The notes under the pieces were generated by a model that saw nothing but the letters and a program-made list of their open reading frames with translations, was not told the origin of the DNA and did no database searches. Shown here in pieces: positions 5,815 through 10,892 of a stretch of 10,892 bases of DNA. The stretch's first letter is position 1; every line of letters starts with the position of its first letter. The stretch covers positions 1 through 10,892 of the forward strand of contig DJUV01000222.1 in NCBI GenBank assembly GCA_002440625.1, read 5' to 3'. The stretch comes from Rhodobacteraceae bacterium UBA6273 (GTDB lineage Bacteria > Pseudomonadota > Alphaproteobacteria > Rhodobacterales > Rhodobacteraceae). Both the position numbers and the translations under genes were made by a program.

Positions 5815-6314
5815 CCGTCCGCGCCTTCGTTCCATACCCCGACAAGCGGCTTCGTACTGCCGCCGAGCCGGTGGGGCAGGTGACCGAGACGGTCCGAATG
5901 ATCTGGGACGACATGGTCGAGACGATGGACGCGATGCCGGGCGTCGGCCTTGCCGCGCCGCAGATCGGGATCATGCTAAGGCTCGCCGTCGTCGATTGCT
6001 CCGACAAGCGCGGACAGGTGGTCAGGATGGCGAACCCGGAGGTGCTTCATGCCTCAGTGCAGATGCGCCGGCATGAGGAGGCGAGCCCGAACCTGCCCGG
6101 CGTTTCGGCCATCATCGAACGGCCGCGCGCGGTGACGGTGCGGTTCCTGAATGAGGCGGGCGAGATCGAGGAGCGGGATTTCGTCGGGCTCTGGGCGACG
6201 AGCGTGCAGCACCAGATCGACCACCTGAACGGCAAGGTCTATGTCGACCGGCTGTCGCCCCTCAGGCGCAAGATGCTGGTGGCGAAAGCGGCGAAACTGG
6301 CGCGGAACGGATAG
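5811..6314 (+). CDS. Peptide deformylase-like protein with altered active site
   Basis: This 167-residue protein aligns along its whole length with the deformylase just upstream, and motif I is perfect (GVGLAAPQ, 44-51). Two catalytic positions differ: motif II EGCLS reads EASPN, placing Ser92 where the metal-ligand cysteine should be, and motif III HEIDH reads HQIDH, with Gln135 replacing the catalytic glutamate. Both histidine ligands (134, 138) remain. Ordinary formyl-methionine hydrolysis is therefore doubtful, though metal or peptide binding may persist. The surrounding sequence is undamaged, with intact frame, good codon usage and a conserved-looking SPNLPGV segment, so this does not look like a decaying copy. 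The GTG start overlaps the def stop by four bases (GTGA), implying translational coupling. Related genomes, from memory, carry similar degenerate copies beside def and fmt. It may modulate Def, act at the ribosome, or hydrolyse another substrate; this is inference. Automatic annotation would probably call it def. Confidence 0.88.
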   Translation: MTVRAFVPYPDKRLRTAAEPVGQVTETVRMIWDDMVETMDAMPGVGLAAPQIGIMLRLAVVDCSDKRGQVVRMANPEVLHASVQMRRHEEASPNLPGVSAIIERPRAVTVRFLNEAGEIEERDFVGLWATSVQHQIDHLNGKVYVDRLSPLRRKMLVAKAAKLARNG

Positions 6315-6318
6315 CGCG

Positions 6319-6371
6319 CCGGGGGATTTTGCATCCCCCGGACCCCCTGCAGGGTATTTGCGCAACGAAGA
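6319..6371. repeat. GC-rich hairpin-plus-tail intergenic element between def-like gene and fmt
   Basis: A perfect 9-base stem, CCGGGGGAT (6319-6327) with ATCCCCCGG (6333-6341), closes a TTTGC loop. It is followed by ACCCCC, a 10-base palindrome CCCTGCAGGG (6345-6354), and the tail TATTTGCGCAACGAAGAAG. The order hairpin, ACCCCC, GTATTTGCG, AAGAAG resembles a dispersed element I recall after many genes in Rhodobacteraceae; only one copy is present here, so repeat status rests on memory. There is no T-tract after the hairpin, so it is not a classical rho-independent terminator. It could stabilise the upstream mRNA end or attenuate transcription into fmt. Confidence 0.5.
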
Positions 6372-6382
6372 AGGGGGAAGGG

Positions 6383-7279
6383 ATGCGCATCGTTTTCATG
6401 GGGACGCCGGAGTTTTCGGTGCCGGCGCTCGAGGCTCTGGTGGCCGCGCATGAGGTTATCTGCGTCTATACCCAGCCGCCCCGGCCCGCCGGGCGCGGCA
6501 AGAAGGACCGGCCCTCGCCGGTTCAGGCGCGGGCTGACGAGTTGGGCCTGCCGGTGCGGCATCCGGTGAGCCTCAAGGGCGTGGAGGCGCAGGCGGAGTT
6601 CGCGGCGCTTGGGGCCGATGTGGCGGTGGTGGTGGCTTACGGGCTGATCCTGCCGCAAGCCGTGCTGGATGCGCCAGCGAAAGGCTGCCTCAACATCCAT
6701 GCCTCGCTTCTGCCGCGCTGGCGGGGGGCGGCGCCGATCCATCGGGCGATCATGGCCGGGGATGCGGAGACCGGCGTCTGCATCATGCAGATGGAGGCGG
6801 GGCTGGATACCGGGCCGGTGCTTCTGACCGAGCGGCTGGTGATCGGGGCGGAGGAGACGACGGAGGAGCTGCATGACCGGCTGTCGGGCTTGGGTGCGCG
6901 GGCGATCCTTGCGGCGCTTGACCGGTTGAGCGACCTCGTCCCGGTGCCACAGCCCGAGGCGGGCGTGACTTATGCGGCGAAGATCGACAAGGCCGAAGCG
7001 CGGATCGACTGGTCGCGCCCCGCGCCCGATGTCGACCGGCTGATCCGGGGCCTGTCGGCTTTCCCTGGCGCCTGGACGGAGATCGGCGGCGAGCGGGTGA
7101 AGCTGCTGAGGTCACGGCTGGCGATGGGGCAGGGCGCGCCGGGGGCGGTGTTGACGGGTTTCACCATCGCCTGCGGTACGGGCGCGGTAGAAGTGACTGA
7201 AGCGCAGCGCGAGGGCAAGCGGCCGATGCCGTCATCCGAGGTCTTGCACGGCCTCACGCTTCCGGCGAGGCTGGTCTGA
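6383..7279 (+). CDS. fmt: Methionyl-tRNA formyltransferase
   Basis: Fmt transfers a formyl group from 10-formyltetrahydrofolate to Met-tRNA(fMet), producing the initiator used in translation; Def upstream later removes the formyl group. The 298-residue protein opens with [16 protein letters not shown], the typical start, which fixes ATG 6383 (AGGGGG lies 5 bases upstream). The formyltransferase domain covers about 1-185, with the catalytic triad Asn104, His106 ([16 protein letters not shown]) and Asp142 ([11 protein letters not shown]). The loop [15 protein letters not shown] (34-48), which contacts the tRNA acceptor arm, is present. The C-terminal OB-like domain follows from about 200 ([15 protein letters not shown]). 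The protein is near the lower end of the usual length but looks complete. It is probably co-transcribed with the two upstream deformylase-family genes, across a hairpin-bearing gap of 68 bases, and with the small membrane protein 28 bases downstream. Confidence 0.97.
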   Translation: MRIVFMGTPEFSVPALEALVAAHEVICVYTQPPRPAGRGKKDRPSPVQARADELGLPVRHPVSLKGVEAQAEFAALGADVAVVVAYGLILPQAVLDAPAKGCLNIHASLLPRWRGAAPIHRAIMAGDAETGVCIMQMEAGLDTGPVLLTERLVIGAEETTEELHDRLSGLGARAILAALDRLSDLVPVPQPEAGVTYAAKIDKAEARIDWSRPAPDVDRLIRGLSAFPGAWTEIGGERVKLLRSRLAMGQGAPGAVLTGFTIACGTGAVEVTEAQREGKRPMPSSEVLHGLTLPARLV

Positions 7280-7307
7280 GGGCCTGAACCGGCCCCTGGA
7301 GGCGCAT

Positions 7308-7550
7308 ATGGCGATTCTCGCCCTCATCATCATCGGCGCGGCGGCGGGGTTGATCGCCACGCGGCTGATGAATGTCCAGACCGATCTTGTCACCACCATC
7401 TCCATCGGCATCTTCGGAGCGCTGGTCGGCGGGCTTGCGCTGCGCTTCCTCGTGTCGCTCGCCGGGATGGCGGCGGGGTTCGTCGGCGCGATTCTTGGCG
7501 CGATGGTGCTGATCTGGCTTTGGGAGAAGTATGGTCCGGGTCGCCGTTAG
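7308..7550 (+). CDS. Small membrane protein, GlsB/YeaQ/YmgE-like
   Basis: This 80-residue protein is nearly all membrane. It has three hydrophobic segments, about 2-20, 28-48 and 50-72, rich in Gly and Ala, with GAAAGLIATRLM and ISIGIFGALVGGLAL matching the repeat-like pattern of the GlsB/YeaQ/YmgE (transglycosylase-associated) family, and a short basic C-terminus (KYGPGRR). Family members are often stress-induced inner-membrane proteins of unknown biochemical role. The first segment usually carries a GxxAG motif, as seen here. TGGAGG lies 5 bases before the ATG, a strong ribosome binding site. It follows fmt by 28 bases and is probably its last operon partner. Its TAG abuts the stop codon of the convergent TRIC-family gene with no base in between. 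The family call is from pattern recognition and is moderately sure. Confidence 0.8.
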   Translation: MAILALIIIGAAAGLIATRLMNVQTDLVTTISIGIFGALVGGLALRFLVSLAGMAAGFVGAILGAMVLIWLWEKYGPGRR

Positions 7551-8171
7551 TTAGCGGCGCGGCGGGCGCGATCTGTAGACCGGCAGTTGCCAGCCGAAAA
7601 GCAGGCTTCCGGCTCGCAAGGTGAAGGTCACTCCGGCGCAGACGAGAAGCGCAACGCCTGAAGGCAGCACCGGCAGGGCAAGAAGCCCCGCGCTGGCCCC
7701 GGCGAAAGCGGCGGTGACGTAAAGCTCCCCCTGTTTCAGGACCAGCGGTACCTCGTTGCAGACGACATCGCGCATGAGGCCGCCGAAGCAGCCGGTCGCC
7801 ACGCCCATGAAGATCACGACCGGCCACTGTTGTCCAAGGCCGAGCGCCACGCCGACCCCGGCGGGGACCGCGACCGAAAGCGCCAAGGCGTCAAGCCAGG
7901 TCAGGACGCGGAGGCGGCTTTCGAAGAGGTGGGCGGTGAAGAACACCAGCACCGCCGCCGCGACGGCAAGGCCGATGAAGGACGGGCGTTCGATCCAGAA
8001 GACCGGGTTGCGGTCGAGAAGGACGTCGCGAAGGGTGCCGCCGCCGACCGCCGTCAGGCAGGCGAGGAAGGAAAAGCCGACGATGTCGAGCTGCGCCCGG
8101 CTGGCGGCAAACGCGCCGGTCAGGGCGAAGACGAAAACCGAGGCGTAGTCGAGAACCTCAGGCAGCGTCAT
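7551..8171 (-). CDS. TRIC / UPF0126 (YicG-type) membrane protein
   Basis: This 206-residue integral membrane protein has about seven hydrophobic segments and an internal duplication. Each half carries a glycine-rich signature ending in Arg-Asp: GGGTLRD (43-49) and GGLMRD (130-135). That pattern defines the bacterial TRIC (trimeric intracellular cation channel) family, formerly UPF0126 and annotated by some databases as a glycine transporter domain. Structurally studied prokaryotic members conduct K+; the physiological role here is unknown. I chose ATG 8171 because the first membrane helix ([14 protein letters not shown]) begins soon after and AAGG sits upstream. The frame opens further upstream but that part lies antisense-free inside rnhA and is Arg/Pro-rich, not protein-like. 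The start overlaps the end of rnhA by 14 bases, so translation is probably coupled. It is the last gene of the ispH operon. Confidence 0.9.
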   Translation of the reverse strand: MTLPEVLDYASVFVFALTGAFAASRAQLDIVGFSFLACLTAVGGGTLRDVLLDRNPVFWIERPSFIGLAVAAAVLVFFTAHLFESRLRVLTWLDALALSVAVPAGVGVALGLGQQWPVVIFMGVATGCFGGLMRDVVCNEVPLVLKQGELYVTAAFAGASAGLLALPVLPSGVALLVCAGVTFTLRAGSLLFGWQLPVYRSRPPRR

Positions 8172-8637
8172 CGGCCTTGGCCTTCTTCGGCTTGAAGGGC
8201 GCCATGCCGGCGCGCGCCAATTCGTCGGCGCGTTCGTTTTCCGGGTGGCCGGCATGGCCCTTGATCCATTCCCAACGGACGCGGTGGCGGGCCTGCGCCT
8301 CATCGAGGCGTTGCCAGAGGTCGACGTTCTTCACCGGCTTCTTGTCCGCCGTACGCCAGCCGTTCCGCTTCCAGCCATGAATCCACTGGCTGACGCCGTT
8401 CTTCACATAGGCGCTGTCGGTGATGACGGTGATCGCGGAGGCACGGGCGAGCGCTTCGAGGGCTGAGATCGCCGCCAGCAGTTCCATCCGGTTGTTGGTC
8501 GTCTCGGCTTCTCCGCCGTTGAGTTCGCGGGTCTTGACGACTTCGCCGCCCTCGCGCGCGATCATCAGGACACCCCAGCCGCCGGGGCCGGGATTGCCGG
8601 AGCAGGCTCCGTCGGTATAGGCGAAAAGGTCGGGCAT
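8158..8637 (-). CDS. rnhA: Ribonuclease HI
   Basis: RNase HI cuts the RNA strand of RNA-DNA hybrids, clearing R-loops and primers. The 159-residue protein has the four catalytic acids: Asp9 ([11 protein letters not shown]), Glu52 (TTNNRMEL), Asp74 (VITDSAYV) and Asp138 (NERADELA), plus the His128 loop in [13 protein letters not shown]. The basic handle [20 protein letters not shown] (85-104), which grips the hybrid, is present, so this is the Escherichia coli-like type. The lysine-rich tail ([11 protein letters not shown]) is a few residues beyond the usual core. ATG 8637 is preferred over an 18-codon longer start because the family N terminus begins there and GGAG lies 5 bases upstream. It follows the methyltransferase by 50 bases and its end overlaps the TRIC gene start. 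Confidence 0.97.
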   Translation of the reverse strand: MPDLFAYTDGACSGNPGPGGWGVLMIAREGGEVVKTRELNGGEAETTNNRMELLAAISALEALARASAITVITDSAYVKNGVSQWIHGWKRNGWRTADKKPVKNVDLWQRLDEAQARHRVRWEWIKGHAGHPENERADELARAGMAPFKPKKAKADDAA

Positions 8638-8687
8638 TGTGGCTCCGGTCTCGGGTTCGGCTCGTCTAGGCCGGGCGGCGTTCGTGG

Positions 8688-9287
8688 TCAACGGTCGGCG
8701 CGGGTGCGGAAGATCACGAAGGGATCAAGGGTGCCGGCAAGGCCGCGCTCATGGCCATTGGCGGCGGCGATGATTGTGAAGCCCGCGGCGGCGAGCATGT
8801 CCTTCAGTTCGTCACGGGTGACATAGGTGTAGCTGCGACCGAGCCGGTCGCGCACTTCGCCAGCGCCTGTCTTCATCGCGATGTGGAAAAGCCCGGCAGG
8901 TTTCAGCGCCCGGTGGATGGCGGCCAGATGGCGCGGCAGGTCGGCGCGGGGTGCGTGGAGGAGCGAGAAATTGGCCCAGACGCCGTCATAGGCGGCCACA
9001 GCCTCCAGTTCATCGAAGGTGCCGAGGCGGGCGCCGATCCGGTGCCGGTCATTCGCCAAGGCCACCATGGCGGGCGAGGCGTCGACCGGATCGGGGTGAA
9101 GGCCCGCGTTGCGCATATGGGCCGAGGCATCGCCCGGACCGCAGCCGAGGTCAAGGACGCGGGCGCCTTGCGGCAGGGCGTCGATGAAGGCCTTCAGCGG
9201 CCGGGTGAGGCGGACGACCCGGAAGCGTTTGGCATAGGCCGCGGCATTGGCCTCGTAGGCGTCGATCGTGGCGCGATCCACGCTCAT
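8688..9287 (-). CDS. Class I SAM-dependent methyltransferase
   Basis: This 199-residue cytoplasmic protein has the Rossmann-type methyltransferase fold. Motif I is [11 protein letters not shown] (44-54), the acidic residue that holds the SAM ribose is Asp69 in VDASPAM, post-motif strand [13 protein letters not shown] (101-113) corresponds to motif IV, and [12 protein letters not shown] (128-139) to the following strand. The N-terminal helix with [14 protein letters not shown] (9-22) is typical of the Methyltransf_11/25 group. These features do not reveal the substrate, and I would not guess one. The ATG overlaps the ispH stop by four bases (ATGA), so it is translationally coupled to ispH. rnhA follows 50 bases downstream. 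Small-molecule, quinone or tRNA substrates are all possible. Confidence 0.88.
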   Translation of the reverse strand: MSVDRATIDAYEANAAAYAKRFRVVRLTRPLKAFIDALPQGARVLDLGCGPGDASAHMRNAGLHPDPVDASPAMVALANDRHRIGARLGTFDELEAVAAYDGVWANFSLLHAPRADLPRHLAAIHRALKPAGLFHIAMKTGAGEVRDRLGRSYTYVTRDELKDMLAAAGFTIIAAANGHERGLAGTLDPFVIFRTRADR

Positions 9288-10231
9288 GCCGGTTCGCGAA
9301 GGACGCGCGGCACCTTGAATTCGACCCTTTCCTTCGCGGTCTCCACCAGTTCGACCGTCAGGTCGTGGCGGGCGCGGAAGGCGTCGATGACCTCGTTCAC
9401 CAGCACTTCGGGGGCGGAGGCACCTGCCGTCACGCCGACGGCGCGGATGCCTTCCAGCGCACGCCAGTCGATGTCGGTGGCGCGCTGGACCAGCTGGGCA
9501 TAGGGGCAGCCCGCGGCGCGGCCGACCTCGACCAGGCGTCTGGAGTTGGAAGAATTCGGCGCGCCGATCACCAGAAGCGCGTCGATCTGCGGCGCGATCG
9601 ACTTGACCGCTTCCTGGCGGTTGGTGGTGGCGTAGCAGATGTCTTCCTTGTGCGGCCCGATGATCGCCGGAAACCGCGCCTTCAGCGCGGCGACAATCCC
9701 GGCGGTGTCATCGACCGAAAGCGTCGTCTGGGTGATGAAGGCGAGCTTTGCCGGATCGCGAGGGCTGATGCCGGCGACATCGGCCACCGTTTCGACCAGA
9801 AGCACCTCGCCCTCGGGCAGTTGGCCCATCGTGCCGAGCGTCTCCGGGTGGCCGGCATGGCCGATCATCACCATCTGCAGGCCGTTCTCGAAATGACGCT
9901 CGGCCTCGATATGGACTTTGGAGACGAGGGGGCAGGTGGCGTCGACATAGACCATCCGCCGCCGCTCGGCCTCGGCGGGCACCGCCTTCGGCACGCCGTG
10001 GGCGGAGAAGATCACCGGCCGGTCAGGCGGGCATTCGTCCAGTTCCTCGACAAAGACGGCGCCCTTGGCGCGCAAGCCATCGACGACGAAGCGGTTGTGC
10101 ACGATCTCGTGCCGGACATAGACCGGTGCGCCCCATTTCTCGAGCGCGAGTTCGACGATCTTGATAGCCCGGTCGACACCGGCGCAGAAACCGCGCGGCG
10201 CGGCCAGGTAGAGGGTGAGAGCAGGGCGCAT
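9284..10231 (-). CDS. ispH: 4-hydroxy-3-methylbut-2-enyl diphosphate reductase
   Basis: IspH (LytB) is the last enzyme of the MEP pathway. It reduces HMBPP to IPP and DMAPP with a [4Fe-4S] cluster, feeding isoprenoid, quinone and carotenoid synthesis. The three cluster cysteines are Cys16 ([12 protein letters not shown]), Cys100 ([11 protein letters not shown]) and Cys199 ([11 protein letters not shown]). Substrate-binding residues are also present: His45 (HEIVHN), His78 (FSAHGV), His128 and the catalytic Glu130 (GHAGHPET), with TQTTLS (167-172) and the NSSNS stretch (226-230). Length is 315 residues, normal. I start at ATG 10231, where the family N terminus ([15 protein letters not shown]) begins; a possible TTG at 10288 would lie inside the predicted promoter. 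The ribosome binding site is weak. It is first in a four-gene operon and overlaps the methyltransferase start by four bases (ATGA). Confidence 0.97.
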   Translation of the reverse strand: MRPALTLYLAAPRGFCAGVDRAIKIVELALEKWGAPVYVRHEIVHNRFVVDGLRAKGAVFVEELDECPPDRPVIFSAHGVPKAVPAEAERRRMVYVDATCPLVSKVHIEAERHFENGLQMVMIGHAGHPETLGTMGQLPEGEVLLVETVADVAGISPRDPAKLAFITQTTLSVDDTAGIVAALKARFPAIIGPHKEDICYATTNRQEAVKSIAPQIDALLVIGAPNSSNSRRLVEVGRAAGCPYAQLVQRATDIDWRALEGIRAVGVTAGASAPEVLVNEVIDAFRARHDLTVELVETAKERVEFKVPRVLREPA

Positions 10232-10259
10232 GGCTTTGTCCAGTCGGTTCGCGCGGCGG

Positions 10260-10288
10260 ACAATAAACGACACCTCCGCCGGGGACAA
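10260..10288 (-). promoter_or_regulatory. Candidate sigma-70-type promoter for the ispH operon
   Basis: Read on the minus strand, TTGTCC (10288-10283), a 17-base spacer and TATTGT (10265-10260) match the consensus -35 and -10 at four of six positions each. A start near 10253 would leave a leader of about 22 bases before the ispH ATG. The -35 lies mostly in the loop of the adjacent hairpin. The pair argues against the longer TTG start of ispH. Confidence 0.4.
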
Positions 10289-10297
10289 CCGGCGGAG
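10274..10297 (-). terminator. Perfect 9-base hairpin between the NYN gene and ispH
   Basis: CTCCGCCGG and CCGGCGGAG form a perfect stem with a 6-base loop, starting 24 bases after the NYN gene stop. The transcript would continue GTGTCGUUUAUU, a short and interrupted U-rich stretch, so it is at best a weak intrinsic terminator. It overlaps the candidate ispH -35 element and might instead act as an operator or DNA palindrome. Confidence 0.35.
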
Positions 10298-10320
10298 ACT
10301 GCCAGACCGGCGCGCCCGGC

Positions 10321-10892
10321 TCAGTTGCCGCTCGCGGCCTCTTCCTCACGGTCGAAGCGCGGCTCGCGCGGGGGGCGGCCGATCACGTCGCGCAGCGCAT
10401 CCAGTTCGATGAAGTTATCGGCCTGGCGGCGAAGTTCGTCCGCGATCATCGGCGGCTGGGAACGGATCGTCGACACGACCGAAACCCGGACCCCCTGACG
10501 CTGAAGGCTTTCGACCAGCGGCTTGAAGTCGCCATCGCCCGAAAAGAGGACGATGTGGTCCACCCGCGGCGCAAGCTCCATGGCATCGACGGTCAGTTCG
10601 ATGTCCATGTTGCCCTTGACCTTCCGGCGACCCTGGCTGTCGGTATATTCCTTGGCCGGTTTGGTCACCATCGAAAAGCCGTTGTAGTGGAGCCAGTCCA
10701 CCAGCGGCCGGATCGGGGAGTACTCGTCGTTTTCCAGAAGCGCGGTGTAGTAGAAGGCGCGCAGCAACTTGCCGCGGCGTTCGAACTCCTGCCGGAGGAG
10801 TTTGTAGTCTATATCGAACCCCAATGCCTTGGCTGCGGCATAGAGGTTCGAGCCGTCAATGAACAGCGCAAGCCGTTCGTCCTTGTAGAACA
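10321..10892 (-). CDS. LabA-like NYN-domain protein (DUF88), start codon at window edge
   Basis: This is a NYN-domain (PIN-like fold) protein of the LabA/DUF88 group, likely a metal-dependent RNA-processing or decay enzyme in the cytoplasm. Acidic motifs appear in the expected order: FIDGSNLY near the N terminus (Asp13), [13 protein letters not shown] (Asp97, Asp103) and [11 protein letters not shown] (Asp120, Asp122). The last two visible bases read TG on the minus strand just before TTCTACAAG, so the start is probably an ATG whose A is the first base outside the window. That would make the protein about 190 residues, the usual size. The tail ([17 protein letters not shown]) is charged and probably disordered. 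The start within the window at a TTG codon would delete the first catalytic Asp and is rejected. It lies upstream of ispH in the same direction but is separated by 89 bases with a hairpin and a candidate promoter, so it is probably a separate unit. No RNA target can be inferred. Confidence 0.9.
   Translation of the reverse strand, partial: FYKDERLALFIDGSNLYAAAKALGFDIDYKLLRQEFERRGKLLRAFYYTALLENDEYSPIRPLVDWLHYNGFSMVTKPAKEYTDSQGRRKVKGNMDIELTVDAMELAPRVDHIVLFSGDGDFKPLVESLQRQGVRVSVVSTIRSQPPMIADELRRQADNFIELDALRDVIGRPPREPRFDREEEAASGN

Noticed and set aside
6319..6341. The hairpin between the def-like gene and fmt as a classical rho-independent terminator
   Set aside because: No T-tract follows the stem, and fmt is expected to be in the same operon, so I describe it as a structured repeat-like element instead.
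8172..8303. 44-codon N-terminal extension of the TRIC gene inside rnhA
   Set aside because: It is Arg/Pro-rich shadow sequence of the rnhA frame; the first membrane helix begins just after ATG 8171.
8751..9503. Plus-strand 250-codon frame over the methyltransferase and ispH 3' end
   Set aside because: Crosses two real minus-strand genes and contains no recognisable motif.
10232..10288. Longer ispH product from a TTG start
   Set aside because: The extension is not family-like, TTG is rare, and it would lie inside the candidate promoter; the family N terminus begins at ATG 10231.
9365..10498. Long plus-strand frame of 377 codons across ispH
   Set aside because: Shadow of ispH: ispH has every catalytic residue, while this frame has none of any known family and runs through the intergenic hairpin into the NYN gene.
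1..10892. tRNA, rRNA, CRISPR, transposon or prophage signals
   Set aside because: I looked for cloverleaf-like stretches, regularly spaced direct repeats and integrase or transposase motifs and saw none.

Overview
The window looks like ordinary chromosomal DNA from a GC-rich alphaproteobacterium of the Rhodobacteraceae (Rhodobacter/Paracoccus/Defluviimonas type). The reasons are strong G/C bias at third codon positions in every gene, the set of core genes, a def/def-like/fmt cluster, a hairpin-plus-tail intergenic element of a kind I associate with this family, and TTAA-N7-TTAA (CtrA-type) sites. I see no tRNA, rRNA, CRISPR array, transposase or phage gene, and no gene stands out in composition as recently acquired. 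The genus is inference.

Layout. (1) 2-1453 (+): the C-terminal half of the chromosome-condensation ATPase SMC, cut by the window start. (2) 1454-3922: a small-gene neighbourhood holding an unannotated 43-residue secreted peptide gene (+), an MltB-type lytic transglycosylase (-), an atypical stand-alone receiver-domain protein (+) and a conserved-looking hypothetical protein (+). The intergenic regions here hold one perfect and one near-perfect CtrA-type box, which makes this the least ordinary part of the window. (3) 4016-5188 (-): a MalY/PatB-type C-S lyase. (4) 5293-7550 (+): a probable operon of peptide deformylase, an overlapping deformylase-like protein that has lost two catalytic positions, methionyl-tRNA formyltransferase, and a small GlsB/YeaQ-type membrane protein. 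(5) 7551-10231 (-): a tightly packed operon read leftward, ispH, a SAM methyltransferase, rnhA and a TRIC/UPF0126 membrane protein, with overlapping or closely spaced genes. Its last stop codon abuts the last stop codon of the def-fmt operon. (6) 10321-10892 (-): a LabA-like NYN-domain protein whose start codon lies almost exactly at the window edge.

How the genes work together. def and fmt form the formyl-methionine cycle: Fmt formylates initiator Met-tRNA and Def removes the formyl group from new proteins. The def-like second gene is translationally coupled to def and may assist, regulate or have diverged from it. IspH completes the MEP isoprenoid pathway and RnhA removes RNA-DNA hybrids; their shared operon is housekeeping. 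The MltB enzyme, the secreted peptide and the receiver protein could form a CtrA-controlled, cell-cycle or envelope-related set, but that rests only on binding-site matches and position.
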